A stretch of DNA of 5,657 nucleotides, from positions 1-5,657 of the forward strand of contig JAYZDB010000121.1 in the NCBI GenBank assembly GCA_036338025.1. Reading direction: 5' to 3'. The notes under the pieces are model-generated. The model saw only the letters and a list, made by a program, of their open reading frames with translations. It did not search any database and was not told the DNA's origin. Positions 1 through 5,657 of the stretch are shown one piece after another (within the stretch, counting starts at the first letter, position 1; every line of letters begins with the position of its first letter). The DNA is from JAYZDB01 sp036338025 (GTDB lineage: Bacteria > Planctomycetota > UBA1135 > UBA2386). The position numbers and the translations under genes were made by a program.

Positions 1-100
1 GGATGCCTGTCCAGTCGATGCGATCTTCGCCGAGGAAGACCTCCCGGAAGAGTGGACCGAATTCACTGAAGTGAACGAGAAGTTCTTCGCATCGGACTAG
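1..100 (+). CDS. Ferredoxin, seven-iron (3Fe-4S/4Fe-4S) type, C-terminal fragment
   Basis: The frame starts at base 2, is open from the left edge and stops at TAG 98-100, giving the last 32 residues. The fragment reads DACPVDAIF and then an acidic tail with LPEEWTEF and VNEKFF. The Cys-Pro followed by VDAIF is the end of a bacterial ferredoxin cluster-binding motif (last Cys of CxxCxxCxxxCP). The following 'E-D-x-P-E-x-W...N..FF' tail is typical of short FdxA-like seven-iron ferredoxins, which are cytoplasmic one-electron carriers. The N-terminal cluster ligands lie outside the window, so the cluster type is inferred from the tail. The next gene on the same strand begins 82 bases downstream, so co-transcription is possible but not shown. 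Confidence 0.8.
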   Translation, partial: DACPVDAIFAEEDLPEEWTEFTEVNEKFFASD

Positions 101-169
101 CACCTGCCCACGCGGCAGTCCGCCGCCCTCACCCGCGCCCGGGGCTATCCGACTTCCCTCAGACATCGC

Positions 170-175
170 GAGGTG
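170..175 (+). promoter_or_regulatory. Ribosome binding site for the ThiF-like gene
   Basis: GAGGTG ends seven bases before the GTG start at 183, which is good Shine-Dalgarno spacing. An in-frame TGA at 174-176 rules out any start further upstream, so this site and the GTG together fix the gene start. Confidence 0.6.
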
Positions 176-182
176 AATCGAC

Positions 183-1217
183 GTGAGTCCATCTGATCGA
201 TACTCGCGCCAGACCCGGTGCCCAGTTGTCGGTGAACCAGGTCAGGCCCGGCTCGGGACATCCCGCGTGCTGCTGGTCGGTCTCGGAGCACTCGGCAGCA
301 GCCTCGCCGACTCCCTCACGCGGGCCGGCGTCGGGGAACTGATTCTGGTCGACCGCGACGTCGTCGAGTTGAGCAACCTGCAACGGCAGGTGCTCTACAA
401 CGAGGCCGACGCGCAGGCCGGTCGGCCGAAGGCCGAAGCTGCTGCGACCCATCTGGCAGCCGTCAACTCGACGGTGCGTCTGCGCCCCCTGTGCGTGGAC
501 TTCACCCCAAAGACCTTCGAGGCAATCGATCGGGCCGAGGAACTCGACCTGATCCTGGATGGCACCGACAACTTCGCGACCCGCTATCTACTCAACGATC
601 TGGCCTTGCAGCACGGCATTCCGTGGATCTACGGCGGCGTGGTCGGCACCCACGGCACCGCCATGGTCATCCTGCCCGGTCAGACCCCGTGTCTGCGTTG
701 CCTGATCCCTGAGCCGCCAGCGACCGGCGAGTCCGAGACCTGTGAGACCGCCGGGGTCTTGCTCCCCGCAGTGCAGGCGGTGAGCTCATTCCAGGCCGGT
801 GAAGCGATCAAGATCCTCACCGGCGCCACCGAGTCCGTGACGCGGGGAATCGTGATGTTGGATACCTGGGACCACCGACACAGCCTGCACATGCAAAAAG
901 CCGGCCCGACCTCGCACTGCGCGACATGCCGGGGTGAGGACTTCCCGGCGCTGCGGGCAGACTGGTCCGAGTCGGTATCCCTGTGCGGTCGCGATGCGGT
1001 ACAAGTCCACCCGCGCGGCAGCGAGGAGCTTCGTCTCGCGACGCTGGCTGACAACCTGGCCGGCGCCGCCGATCACATCGAACTGAGTGACGTGCTCCTG
1101 CGGTTCGAAGTCGATGGCTGCCGCTTCAGCGTCTTTCCCGGCGGCCGCGCCTTGATCTTCGGGGTCACTGATCCGCAACGGGCGCGGACCCTCTACGACC
1201 GCTACATCGGAGCATGA
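183..1217 (+). CDS. ThiF/MoeB-family E1-like adenylyltransferase
   Basis: This 344-residue cytoplasmic enzyme should adenylate the C-terminal Gly of a ThiS/MoaD-type sulfur carrier using ATP. The start is GTG, just after an in-frame stop, and puts the family's usual RYSRQ at residues 6-10. Visible motifs are the nucleotide-binding GLGALG (33-38), the acidic DRD (57-59), SNLQRQ (64-69), Lys83 in RPKAE, and DGTDN (126-130) with the Mg/ATP aspartate at 129. Two CxxC pairs (C170/C173 and C246/C249) form the structural zinc site. Cys187 in the ETCETAGV segment sits where the family has its conserved catalytic-loop cysteine. After the zinc site comes a domain of about 90 residues with LCGRDAVQV (267-275), a VFPGGRALI segment and a terminal LYDRYIG. 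I recall this arrangement from Bacillus-type ThiF rather than E. coli MoeB. There is no rhodanese domain. The stop overlaps the start of the cysteine desulfurase gene. Choosing between ThiF and MoeB needs the carrier, which is not in the window. Confidence 0.93.
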   Translation: MSPSDRYSRQTRCPVVGEPGQARLGTSRVLLVGLGALGSSLADSLTRAGVGELILVDRDVVELSNLQRQVLYNEADAQAGRPKAEAAATHLAAVNSTVRLRPLCVDFTPKTFEAIDRAEELDLILDGTDNFATRYLLNDLALQHGIPWIYGGVVGTHGTAMVILPGQTPCLRCLIPEPPATGESETCETAGVLLPAVQAVSSFQAGEAIKILTGATESVTRGIVMLDTWDHRHSLHMQKAGPTSHCATCRGEDFPALRADWSESVSLCGRDAVQVHPRGSEELRLATLADNLAGAADHIELSDVLLRFEVDGCRFSVFPGGRALIFGVTDPQRARTLYDRYIGA

Positions 1218-2323
1218 TCTACCTCGACCACGCCGCCACCAGTTTCCCCAAGCCGCCGGCGGTCCTGGCCGCGGTGCAGCGCTGGTTCTCAGAGCAGGGC
1301 GTGAGCGCCAGCCGGGGTGACAGCGAAGCCTGCCGGACCATCGCCAAGGCGGTGGACGCCATCCGGCATCAGATGGCGGCGATGTGTGCAGTACCAGATT
1401 CGCGGCTGGTGTTCACGTCCGGTGCAACCGACTCCCTGAACACCTTTCTCGATGGCTACCTGCGGTCGGGTGACCGGGTCCTCACCACGGCGCTGGAACA
1501 CAGCTCCCTGGTGCGACCACTCGTGCATCTGCGGCAAGCTCGCGGAATCGAATTCGACGTGATCCCACCGACCGGCGACGGGCGGGTATCACCGGCGGGA
1601 TTCGCTGTCGCGCTCGCGCAGCGCAGCTACCGATTGGTGGCATTCAGCCATGCCAGCAACGTCACCGGCGCGGTCCAGGATGCGGCAGAGATCTGCCGCC
1701 TGGCACGCGGACACCGAAGCACCTCGCTGCTCGACGCCAGCCAGACCGCCGGCCTGCTCGACCTCGACGTAGGGGCCGACGTGGTGGTCGCGTCGGCCCA
1801 CAAGAGCCTGCTCGCGCCGCCGGGTCTGGGCATCTTGGCAGTGCGCGAAGCGGTCGATCTGCCACCGAGCCGGTTTGGCGGCACGGGCTCTTCCGTCGCC
1901 ATGGAACAGCAACCGAGCGAATGGCCTGCCGCCATGGAAAGCGGGACTCCGAACACTCCCGCGATCCTCGGCCTGGGCGCCGCCCTGGAGTTCCTCGAAT
2001 CTCGTGGGCGCGACACCATCCTCGCCGAGGAACTCGCAAATCTCGACGAACTACGGACCGCCCTGCAGGATCGCGTGACCACCTACAGTCCGACGGCCGG
2101 CCCGCGAATTCCAGTGCTCAGCTTCAACGTCCACGATCTCGATCCGGCCGAGGTCGGCATGCTGCTGGCCGGCGCTGGCATCCACGTACGCACGGGATTT
2201 CACTGCGCGCCATGGCTGCACGAACACCTCGGGACCGCAGCGGCGGGAACGGTCAGGGTCAGCCTCGGGCCGTTCAGTTCCCGAACCGATGTTCTTGCAT
2301 TGACCAAGGCTCTGTCCGCTTGA
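1214..2323 (+). CDS. SufS-like cysteine desulfurase (class V PLP aminotransferase fold)
   Basis: The 369-residue PLP enzyme is predicted to remove sulfur from cysteine as an enzyme-bound persulfide, leaving alanine. It starts with YLDHAATSFPKPP (3-15), the usual opening of this family. Other landmarks are SGATDSLN (69-76), the PLP-stacking His96 in EHSSLVRP, SHASNVTG (145-152), the cofactor Asp174 and Gln177 in DASQTAG, and the Schiff-base Lys197 in SAHKS. FGGTGS (221-226), ESGTPNTP (242-249) and RTGFHCAP (326-333) follow, with Cys331 as the likely sulfur-accepting residue. The ESGTPNTP and RTGFHCAP pair points to the 'cysteine desulfurase family protein' subgroup, which is close to but distinct from classic SufS/CsdA. 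The ATG overlaps the upstream TGA (ATGA, 1214-1217). The only SD-like bases, GGAG 1209-1212, are too close, so translation is probably coupled to the E1 gene. Its 3' end overlaps the convergent gene. The substrate (cysteine or selenocysteine) is not proven. Confidence 0.92.
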   Translation: MIYLDHAATSFPKPPAVLAAVQRWFSEQGVSASRGDSEACRTIAKAVDAIRHQMAAMCAVPDSRLVFTSGATDSLNTFLDGYLRSGDRVLTTALEHSSLVRPLVHLRQARGIEFDVIPPTGDGRVSPAGFAVALAQRSYRLVAFSHASNVTGAVQDAAEICRLARGHRSTSLLDASQTAGLLDLDVGADVVVASAHKSLLAPPGLGILAVREAVDLPPSRFGGTGSSVAMEQQPSEWPAAMESGTPNTPAILGLGAALEFLESRGRDTILAEELANLDELRTALQDRVTTYSPTAGPRIPVLSFNVHDLDPAEVGMLLAGAGIHVRTGFHCAPWLHEHLGTAAAGTVRVSLGPFSSRTDVLALTKALSA

Positions 2324-3788
2324 TGAAGCGGTAGAACTCATTGGCGATGGTAAACAAGGGGCTGTCACCCCGTGAGACACCCTTGGCCACGTAGGTCTCG
2401 ACACCGCGGACCTGGGCATAGCCTTCACCCGAAGCAGCGCTCCCGTCGATCATGAGTTCCGCCTGCAGTTGACGGTGCAGGTCGACCAAAGCACGCGCCG
2501 GGTGGCCACCCTCACGCCACAGCGCTGCCTCCAGCAGGTCGGCGATCCGAGACCGTGACAGACGACCTTGGTCCGCCAGCGGATAGGCTCGAGCGAGATC
2601 GGCGAACGCGGCATGGGAAGTCGATGCGGTTCGCGCTTTACCCAGGGCCAACTGCAACCAGGCGCCAACCGCCGTATCGATCATCTGGCTGATGTCGGGC
2701 GACAAGGCAACCGCCTCGGTCTCGGGCAAGCGGAACAACCGCCAGGCCAAGGCCAGCCCGATCGACGTGCGCAGCGACTCGTCGCGTTTGAAGCGATCCA
2801 CGGTGCCCCACTCGGACAGCGCCTTGAGCACCGCATCCATCGGAGCAAATCGGGTGAACAACGCCCACCAACGCCGCAGCAGGATGTCCGAAGTCGTGCC
2901 CCGAAGCCGGGTGTCGACATTGCGCAGCAGCCGGCGACGCAGATCAGGCGAAACCGCAAGATACAGCCTGGTTTCGATCGCCTGCTCCAGAAGATCGTCA
3001 TCCGCGATGGCTACGCGGCCATCACGCGCCAAGAAGTAGGCGGCCTCTTGCAGAGCCTTGTGTCCTGGATCCTGCAGGATCCGGAGAGCCAACTGGCGAC
3101 GATCCGCGTCCGCCGACTTGGGTGAACTGTCACCGAGAAGGTAGGCCCGCCACACCAGATGGGCATGCTCGTCCTCACCGCGAGCCGACCACTGAGACAG
3201 GCGGCCCTTGACCCATGCTTCCGACTTGCTGGGCTGGCAATACAAACCAGCCGCCAGCACCCCGGCATCCCGTGTCTTGCCCAAGACCGCGTCCGGCAAA
3301 GCAGCCGTCGCCCCGAATCGCGCCAAGGCGAGGCAGGCGGCTACCTGTTCCAGGGGACTCTTGGCGCGTTTCAGCCAATCTGCCAGCAACTTGTCCGGCC
3401 CAGCCTGCGGTGGCCCGAGAGCCAGTGCGAACATCGCCATGATGCGGTCCGGATGCTGCCGCGCGGCGATTTTTCGATGCAGCAAGGTCCCCAGGTGGCG
3501 TCGCGTAGTCACCAGACAGGCGCCTGTCAGAACCAATCTGAGCTTGCGATCCTTCTCAGACAACAACCCGGATCCGACGAACTCCTCCGCACAACCGCCC
3601 ATGCCAAGGAACCTCTGCCAGATCACCTGCCACCCACCGGGTCCGGTTCGCGCTTGATCGGTGACCCACCGACTCAGTTCCGCGTCGCCAGGATCGATCT
3701 GCGACAACTCCACTGCCGTCGACTGCGCCCGTATGGGCTGAAGCGCGACCGCCAGAATTCCGATATTCACCACGACTCCGAGTCTCAT
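2274..3788 (-). CDS. Exported helical protein of unknown function (HEAT-like repeats)
   Basis: I do not recognise a family. I chose the ATG at 3788-3786 (504 residues). It opens with MRLGVVVNIGILAVALQPIRAQS, a short basic start, hydrophobic core and Ala-x-Ala-like end (IRA), so a Sec signal peptide cut near residue 21 is likely. An AGGT with spacing 6 (3797-3794), preceded by GGA, supports this start. A TTG 24 bases upstream would put charged residues before the signal. The mature protein appears almost wholly helical, with antiparallel-helix stretches rich in Ala and Leu, such as LEQVAACLALARFGA (146-160) and GVLAAGLYC (176-184). This is suggestive of a HEAT/Armadillo- or TPR-like solenoid, but no repeat is clean enough to assign. 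Cysteines are few (about residues 66, 91, 152 and 184). No catalytic motif or second membrane segment is evident. The gene is divergent from the DUF4388 gene and convergent with the desulfurase gene, overlapping it by 50 bases. Confidence 0.8.
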   Translation of the reverse strand: MRLGVVVNIGILAVALQPIRAQSTAVELSQIDPGDAELSRWVTDQARTGPGGWQVIWQRFLGMGGCAEEFVGSGLLSEKDRKLRLVLTGACLVTTRRHLGTLLHRKIAARQHPDRIMAMFALALGPPQAGPDKLLADWLKRAKSPLEQVAACLALARFGATAALPDAVLGKTRDAGVLAAGLYCQPSKSEAWVKGRLSQWSARGEDEHAHLVWRAYLLGDSSPKSADADRRQLALRILQDPGHKALQEAAYFLARDGRVAIADDDLLEQAIETRLYLAVSPDLRRRLLRNVDTRLRGTTSDILLRRWWALFTRFAPMDAVLKALSEWGTVDRFKRDESLRTSIGLALAWRLFRLPETEAVALSPDISQMIDTAVGAWLQLALGKARTASTSHAAFADLARAYPLADQGRLSRSRIADLLEAALWREGGHPARALVDLHRQLQAELMIDGSAASGEGYAQVRGVETYVAKGVSRGDSPLFTIANEFYRFIKRTEPWSMQEHRFGN

Positions 3789-3793
3789 TGGGT

Positions 3794-3801
3794 ACCTATC
3801 C
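3794..3801 (-). promoter_or_regulatory. Ribosome binding site supporting the ATG at 3788
   Basis: Read on the minus strand this is GGATAGGT, followed by six bases (TACCCA) and then the ATG. It resembles an interrupted GGAGG. It favours the ATG at 3788 over the TTG at 3812 and leaves the encoded signal peptide at the extreme N-terminus. Confidence 0.45.
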
Positions 3802-3826
3802 AACAGGGGCAACGCAGAAGCATCAA

Positions 3827-5657
3827 ATGGGCGGTAGCAAGGCGATCATGCACGATCAGGGGCTCGACTTCCTGCTCCGACAAACCAACACCACCGGTGA
3901 TGGCGCGGAGATGGTCTCGAAACTCCAAGACAAGAGCGAGAACATCACGATCCGCGGCGAACTCAACAAGATCAGCCTGACCGACATCTTCCAGACACTC
4001 TCGATGTCCAAGATGGAGGGCATCCTAAGGGTTCACCGCCCACTAGAGAACCGGCTGGTCCACTTCCAGGAGTCCGGCGTGCGACTTCTCATGATCGACC
4101 GCGATGAAACCAGGCGGATTGGCCACCGCCTGGTCCAGAGCGGTCTGATTTCAGCCGCCGACCTGCGCTCAGCGCTCCTGGAACAACAGCAATCCAAGAT
4201 GCCTCTGGGCGAAGCCCTGGTAGGCAGCGGCAAGATCACCGAGGAACGGCTGGCCACGACCCTGCAGAACCAGCTCGAAGAAGACCTCTACAGCCTGTTC
4301 ACCTGGGACTCCGGCAGCTTCGAATTCTACAAGCATGTCGGCGAAGAAGACGGCTTCGCCCAGATGATCGAGGGGACACCTGGCTTCCTGATCGATGGCA
4401 TCCTGCTAGAGGTTGCCAGACGGGCAGATGAGTGGCGCGAGATTCTCCGAGTCATCGGATCCGTGCACGAGGTGCCCTATTTCGTCCAGGACCAAGAGCC
4501 CACGGAGATGGCCGACGACGTACGAACGCTGTTCACCGCCGTCGATGAAATCTCGACAGTGCAGGAACTGGCCGACGCAACAATGTTGGGACTGTTCACC
4601 TGCGCAAAGGCAGTCTGCTCCCTGATCCAACAAGACATCCTGGCCTTGTCCCCGGCCACCGCCCTGGTCGAACTCGCCCGCACCGCTGCACACCACGGAG
4701 ATCACAAACGTACCCTGCAACTCAGCCAGACGGCCCAGAGTCATCAGGACGAGATCAACTTCGAACTCAGTCACTCGCTAGCTGGAATCCTGCAGACCTG
4801 CCGGGAGCCGAAGTTAGGTGCGCAAATCCTCATGAGCTGTGCAGACTCCTTGTCCGATCCGAAGTCGAAGCTGGCGATCGGCAAATCTGCCTACGAGTTG
4901 GACCGCTACTCCCATGAAGTGCTGCTGTTCCTGCGCACACAACTCGAACTGGACGATCAGCACGCGACACCTCTCTTCGCCGAAGTCACCGACCAACTCT
5001 GCTCCACTCTGGCAGATCGAGGGGATTACGAACTCGCGCTGAGATTCCACGCGGATCTCGAAGAACTGCATCCGCACGAAGCCTCACTCCTGATCCGCAA
5101 GGCGCGCATTCTACAAGCCGCTGACCGGACGGAAGACGCCCTGAGCAGCCTGGCAGAGGCTCGCACCTTGATCGAGCCCACCGGAGACAAGACCCGGCTG
5201 ATCAAACTCTATGAGCAGATCCTGAAACTCAACCCACAGGCAAAGGACGTCAAGAAGGCCCTGCGCGAACTCCGTAACGGCAAGTTACGGGCACGCCAGC
5301 GCCAACTCGGGACCATCCTGATTGGCCTCGCGGCCTTGGGAATTTTGTGGCTAGGCTGGTCCTGGTACGACCACAACCGACGTTTCGAGACAGCCGTCAC
5401 CAACTTCCGAGACAGCCTCTCCAAGCAGGACATCAACGGTGCGCGTCAACACCTGGCGGCCGCCCAACTGGAATTAGGCGAGGGAAACAAGTGGAACATG
5501 CTGCGGGACGAACTCACAGCCACCACGGCGAGAGTCGATGCCAGACGCAAGTCGGCGGAGATCAAGGCGGTCCAGCAATCACTCAGCCAGGCCGGTGACC
5601 TCATCCAGAGTGGCCAGGTGGCTGAGGCTCTGACCATCTACCAAGGGCAACTCGCTC
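3827..5657 (+). CDS. DUF4388/PATAN-type membrane protein with MshEN-like motif and TPRs (3' truncated by window)
   Basis: The frame is open from the start to the right edge with no stop, giving 610 residues and an incomplete C-terminus. GELNKISLTDIFQTLSMSKMEG (44-65) is the hallmark opening of DUF4388/PATAN domains. Residues 97-149 hold a tandem motif with MshEN spacing. Residues 150-168 (EEDLYSLFTWDSGSFEF core) and 189-207 (LLEVARRADEW) resemble the rest of a DUF4388 region. Residues about 224-275 look like a small winged-helix-type segment. Residues about 280-482 are helical with TPR-like units, for example GDYELALRFHADLEELHP (399-416). One transmembrane helix (494-513) follows a basic stretch (RNGKLRARQRQ), so the N-terminus should be cytoplasmic. 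The helical region after it, with TPR-like pairs, should be periplasmic. The start is uncertain: ATG 3827 has a weak AGAAG six bases upstream, while ATG 3848 (seven residues shorter) has AAGG five bases upstream. The family occurs in signalling and motility contexts. The exact role is unknown. Confidence 0.85.
   Translation, partial: MGGSKAIMHDQGLDFLLRQTNTTGDGAEMVSKLQDKSENITIRGELNKISLTDIFQTLSMSKMEGILRVHRPLENRLVHFQESGVRLLMIDRDETRRIGHRLVQSGLISAADLRSALLEQQQSKMPLGEALVGSGKITEERLATTLQNQLEEDLYSLFTWDSGSFEFYKHVGEEDGFAQMIEGTPGFLIDGILLEVARRADEWREILRVIGSVHEVPYFVQDQEPTEMADDVRTLFTAVDEISTVQELADATMLGLFTCAKAVCSLIQQDILALSPATALVELARTAAHHGDHKRTLQLSQTAQSHQDEINFELSHSLAGILQTCREPKLGAQILMSCADSLSDPKSKLAIGKSAYELDRYSHEVLLFLRTQLELDDQHATPLFAEVTDQLCSTLADRGDYELALRFHADLEELHPHEASLLIRKARILQAADRTEDALSSLAEARTLIEPTGDKTRLIKLYEQILKLNPQAKDVKKALRELRNGKLRARQRQLGTILIGLAALGILWLGWSWYDHNRRFETAVTNFRDSLSKQDINGARQHLAAAQLELGEGNKWNMLRDELTATTARVDARRKSAEIKAVQQSLSQAGDLIQSGQVAEALTIYQGQLA
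4115..4273 (+). other. MshEN-like tandem 24-5-24 motif (putative c-di-GMP-binding site) inside the DUF4388 protein
   Basis: Residues 97-120 follow RIGxxLVxxGLIxxxxLxxALxxQ. After exactly five residues (QQSKM), residues 126-149 follow PLGxxLVxxGKIxxxxLxxxLxxQ. This is the two-motif layout known for MshEN domains of MshE/GspE-type ATPases, where the repeats bind cyclic di-GMP. The Arg of the first motif is present (R97). In the second motif it is replaced by Pro126. Binding is inferred, not shown. Confidence 0.65.
5306..5365 (+). other. Transmembrane-helix coding segment of the DUF4388 protein
   Basis: Residues 494-513 are uninterrupted hydrophobic residues (LGTILIGLAALGILWLGWSW) with no charge. 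Arg and Lys are dense just before, and YDHNRR follows. By the positive-inside rule the N-terminal 490 residues lie in the cytoplasm and the rest outside the inner membrane. It is too far from the N-terminus to be a signal peptide. Confidence 0.85.

Noticed and set aside
104..118. Short inverted repeat CTGCC-CACGC-GGCAG just after the ferredoxin stop, considered as a terminator.
   Set aside because: The stem is only five base pairs and no T-run follows, so it does not support a Rho-independent terminator.
1627..2082. A 151-codon minus-strand open frame opposite the cysteine desulfurase.
   Set aside because: It is fully antisense to a gene with every family motif intact, and its translation is an Arg/Ser/Ala-rich shadow.
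2265..2284. TCGGG...CCCGA inverted repeat near the convergent gene ends, considered as a bidirectional terminator.
   Set aside because: It has a five-base stem with a ten-base loop and no T-run on either side.
2568..3125. A 185-codon plus-strand open frame inside the minus-strand gene.
   Set aside because: It has a low-complexity Arg/Gln composition, no recognisable motif and no ribosome site that I can see. It is antisense to a coherent gene with a signal peptide.
3789..3812. TTG start at 3812 extending the exported protein by eight residues.
   Set aside because: It would place a PLLDRYP segment with charged residues ahead of the signal peptide, while the ATG at 3788 has an SD-like sequence and gives a normal signal peptide.
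3159..3980. A 273-codon plus-strand open frame opposite the 5' half of the exported-protein gene.
   Set aside because: Its translation is rich in Arg, Gln and Ser with no domain. It overlaps the divergent starts of two better-supported genes, as expected for a GC-rich shadow frame.

Overview
This 5,657-base window is GC-rich and densely coded. Both strands are used, start codons vary (GTG on one gene), and several genes touch or overlap. It holds no RNA genes, insertion sequences, CRISPR arrays or long repeats that I can see. The gene content suggests a free-living Gram-negative-type bacterium: a seven-iron-type ferredoxin, a Bacillus-ThiF-like E1 enzyme, an exported orphan protein, and a DUF4388/PATAN-type membrane protein. 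Planctomycetota or a deltaproteobacterial relative such as Myxococcota would fit. That placement is inference from protein style only and is weak.

Layout. Bases 1-100 are the 3' end of a ferredoxin gene on the + strand. Bases 101-182 are a short intergenic gap. Bases 183-1217 and 1214-2323 form a tight two-gene + strand unit with an ATGA stop/start overlap. The first gene is a ThiF/MoeB-family adenylyltransferase and the second is a SufS-like, class V PLP-dependent cysteine desulfurase. On the - strand, 2274-3788 encodes a 504-residue exported, all-helical protein of unknown function. Its 3' end overlaps the desulfurase gene by 50 bases. Leaving divergently from it, a large + strand gene starts at about 3827 and runs off the right edge (at least 610 residues). 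It encodes a membrane protein with a DUF4388/PATAN-like cytoplasmic module, a nested MshEN-like double repeat, helical/TPR repeats, one transmembrane helix and a further helical region.

How the genes may work together. The left half looks like a sulfur-transfer unit. The desulfurase would make a cysteine persulfide, and the E1 would adenylate the C-terminal glycine of a ThiS/MoaD-type carrier so that the carrier can accept sulfur. No carrier protein lies in the window, so the end product (thiamin thiazole, molybdopterin or another thio-compound) cannot be fixed. The right half is a divergent pair of envelope-associated proteins. The most interesting signal is the exact 24-5-24 residue tandem motif in the membrane protein. 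It matches the pattern of MshEN cyclic-di-GMP-binding domains and suggests a c-di-GMP-responsive protein reaching from cytoplasm to periplasm.
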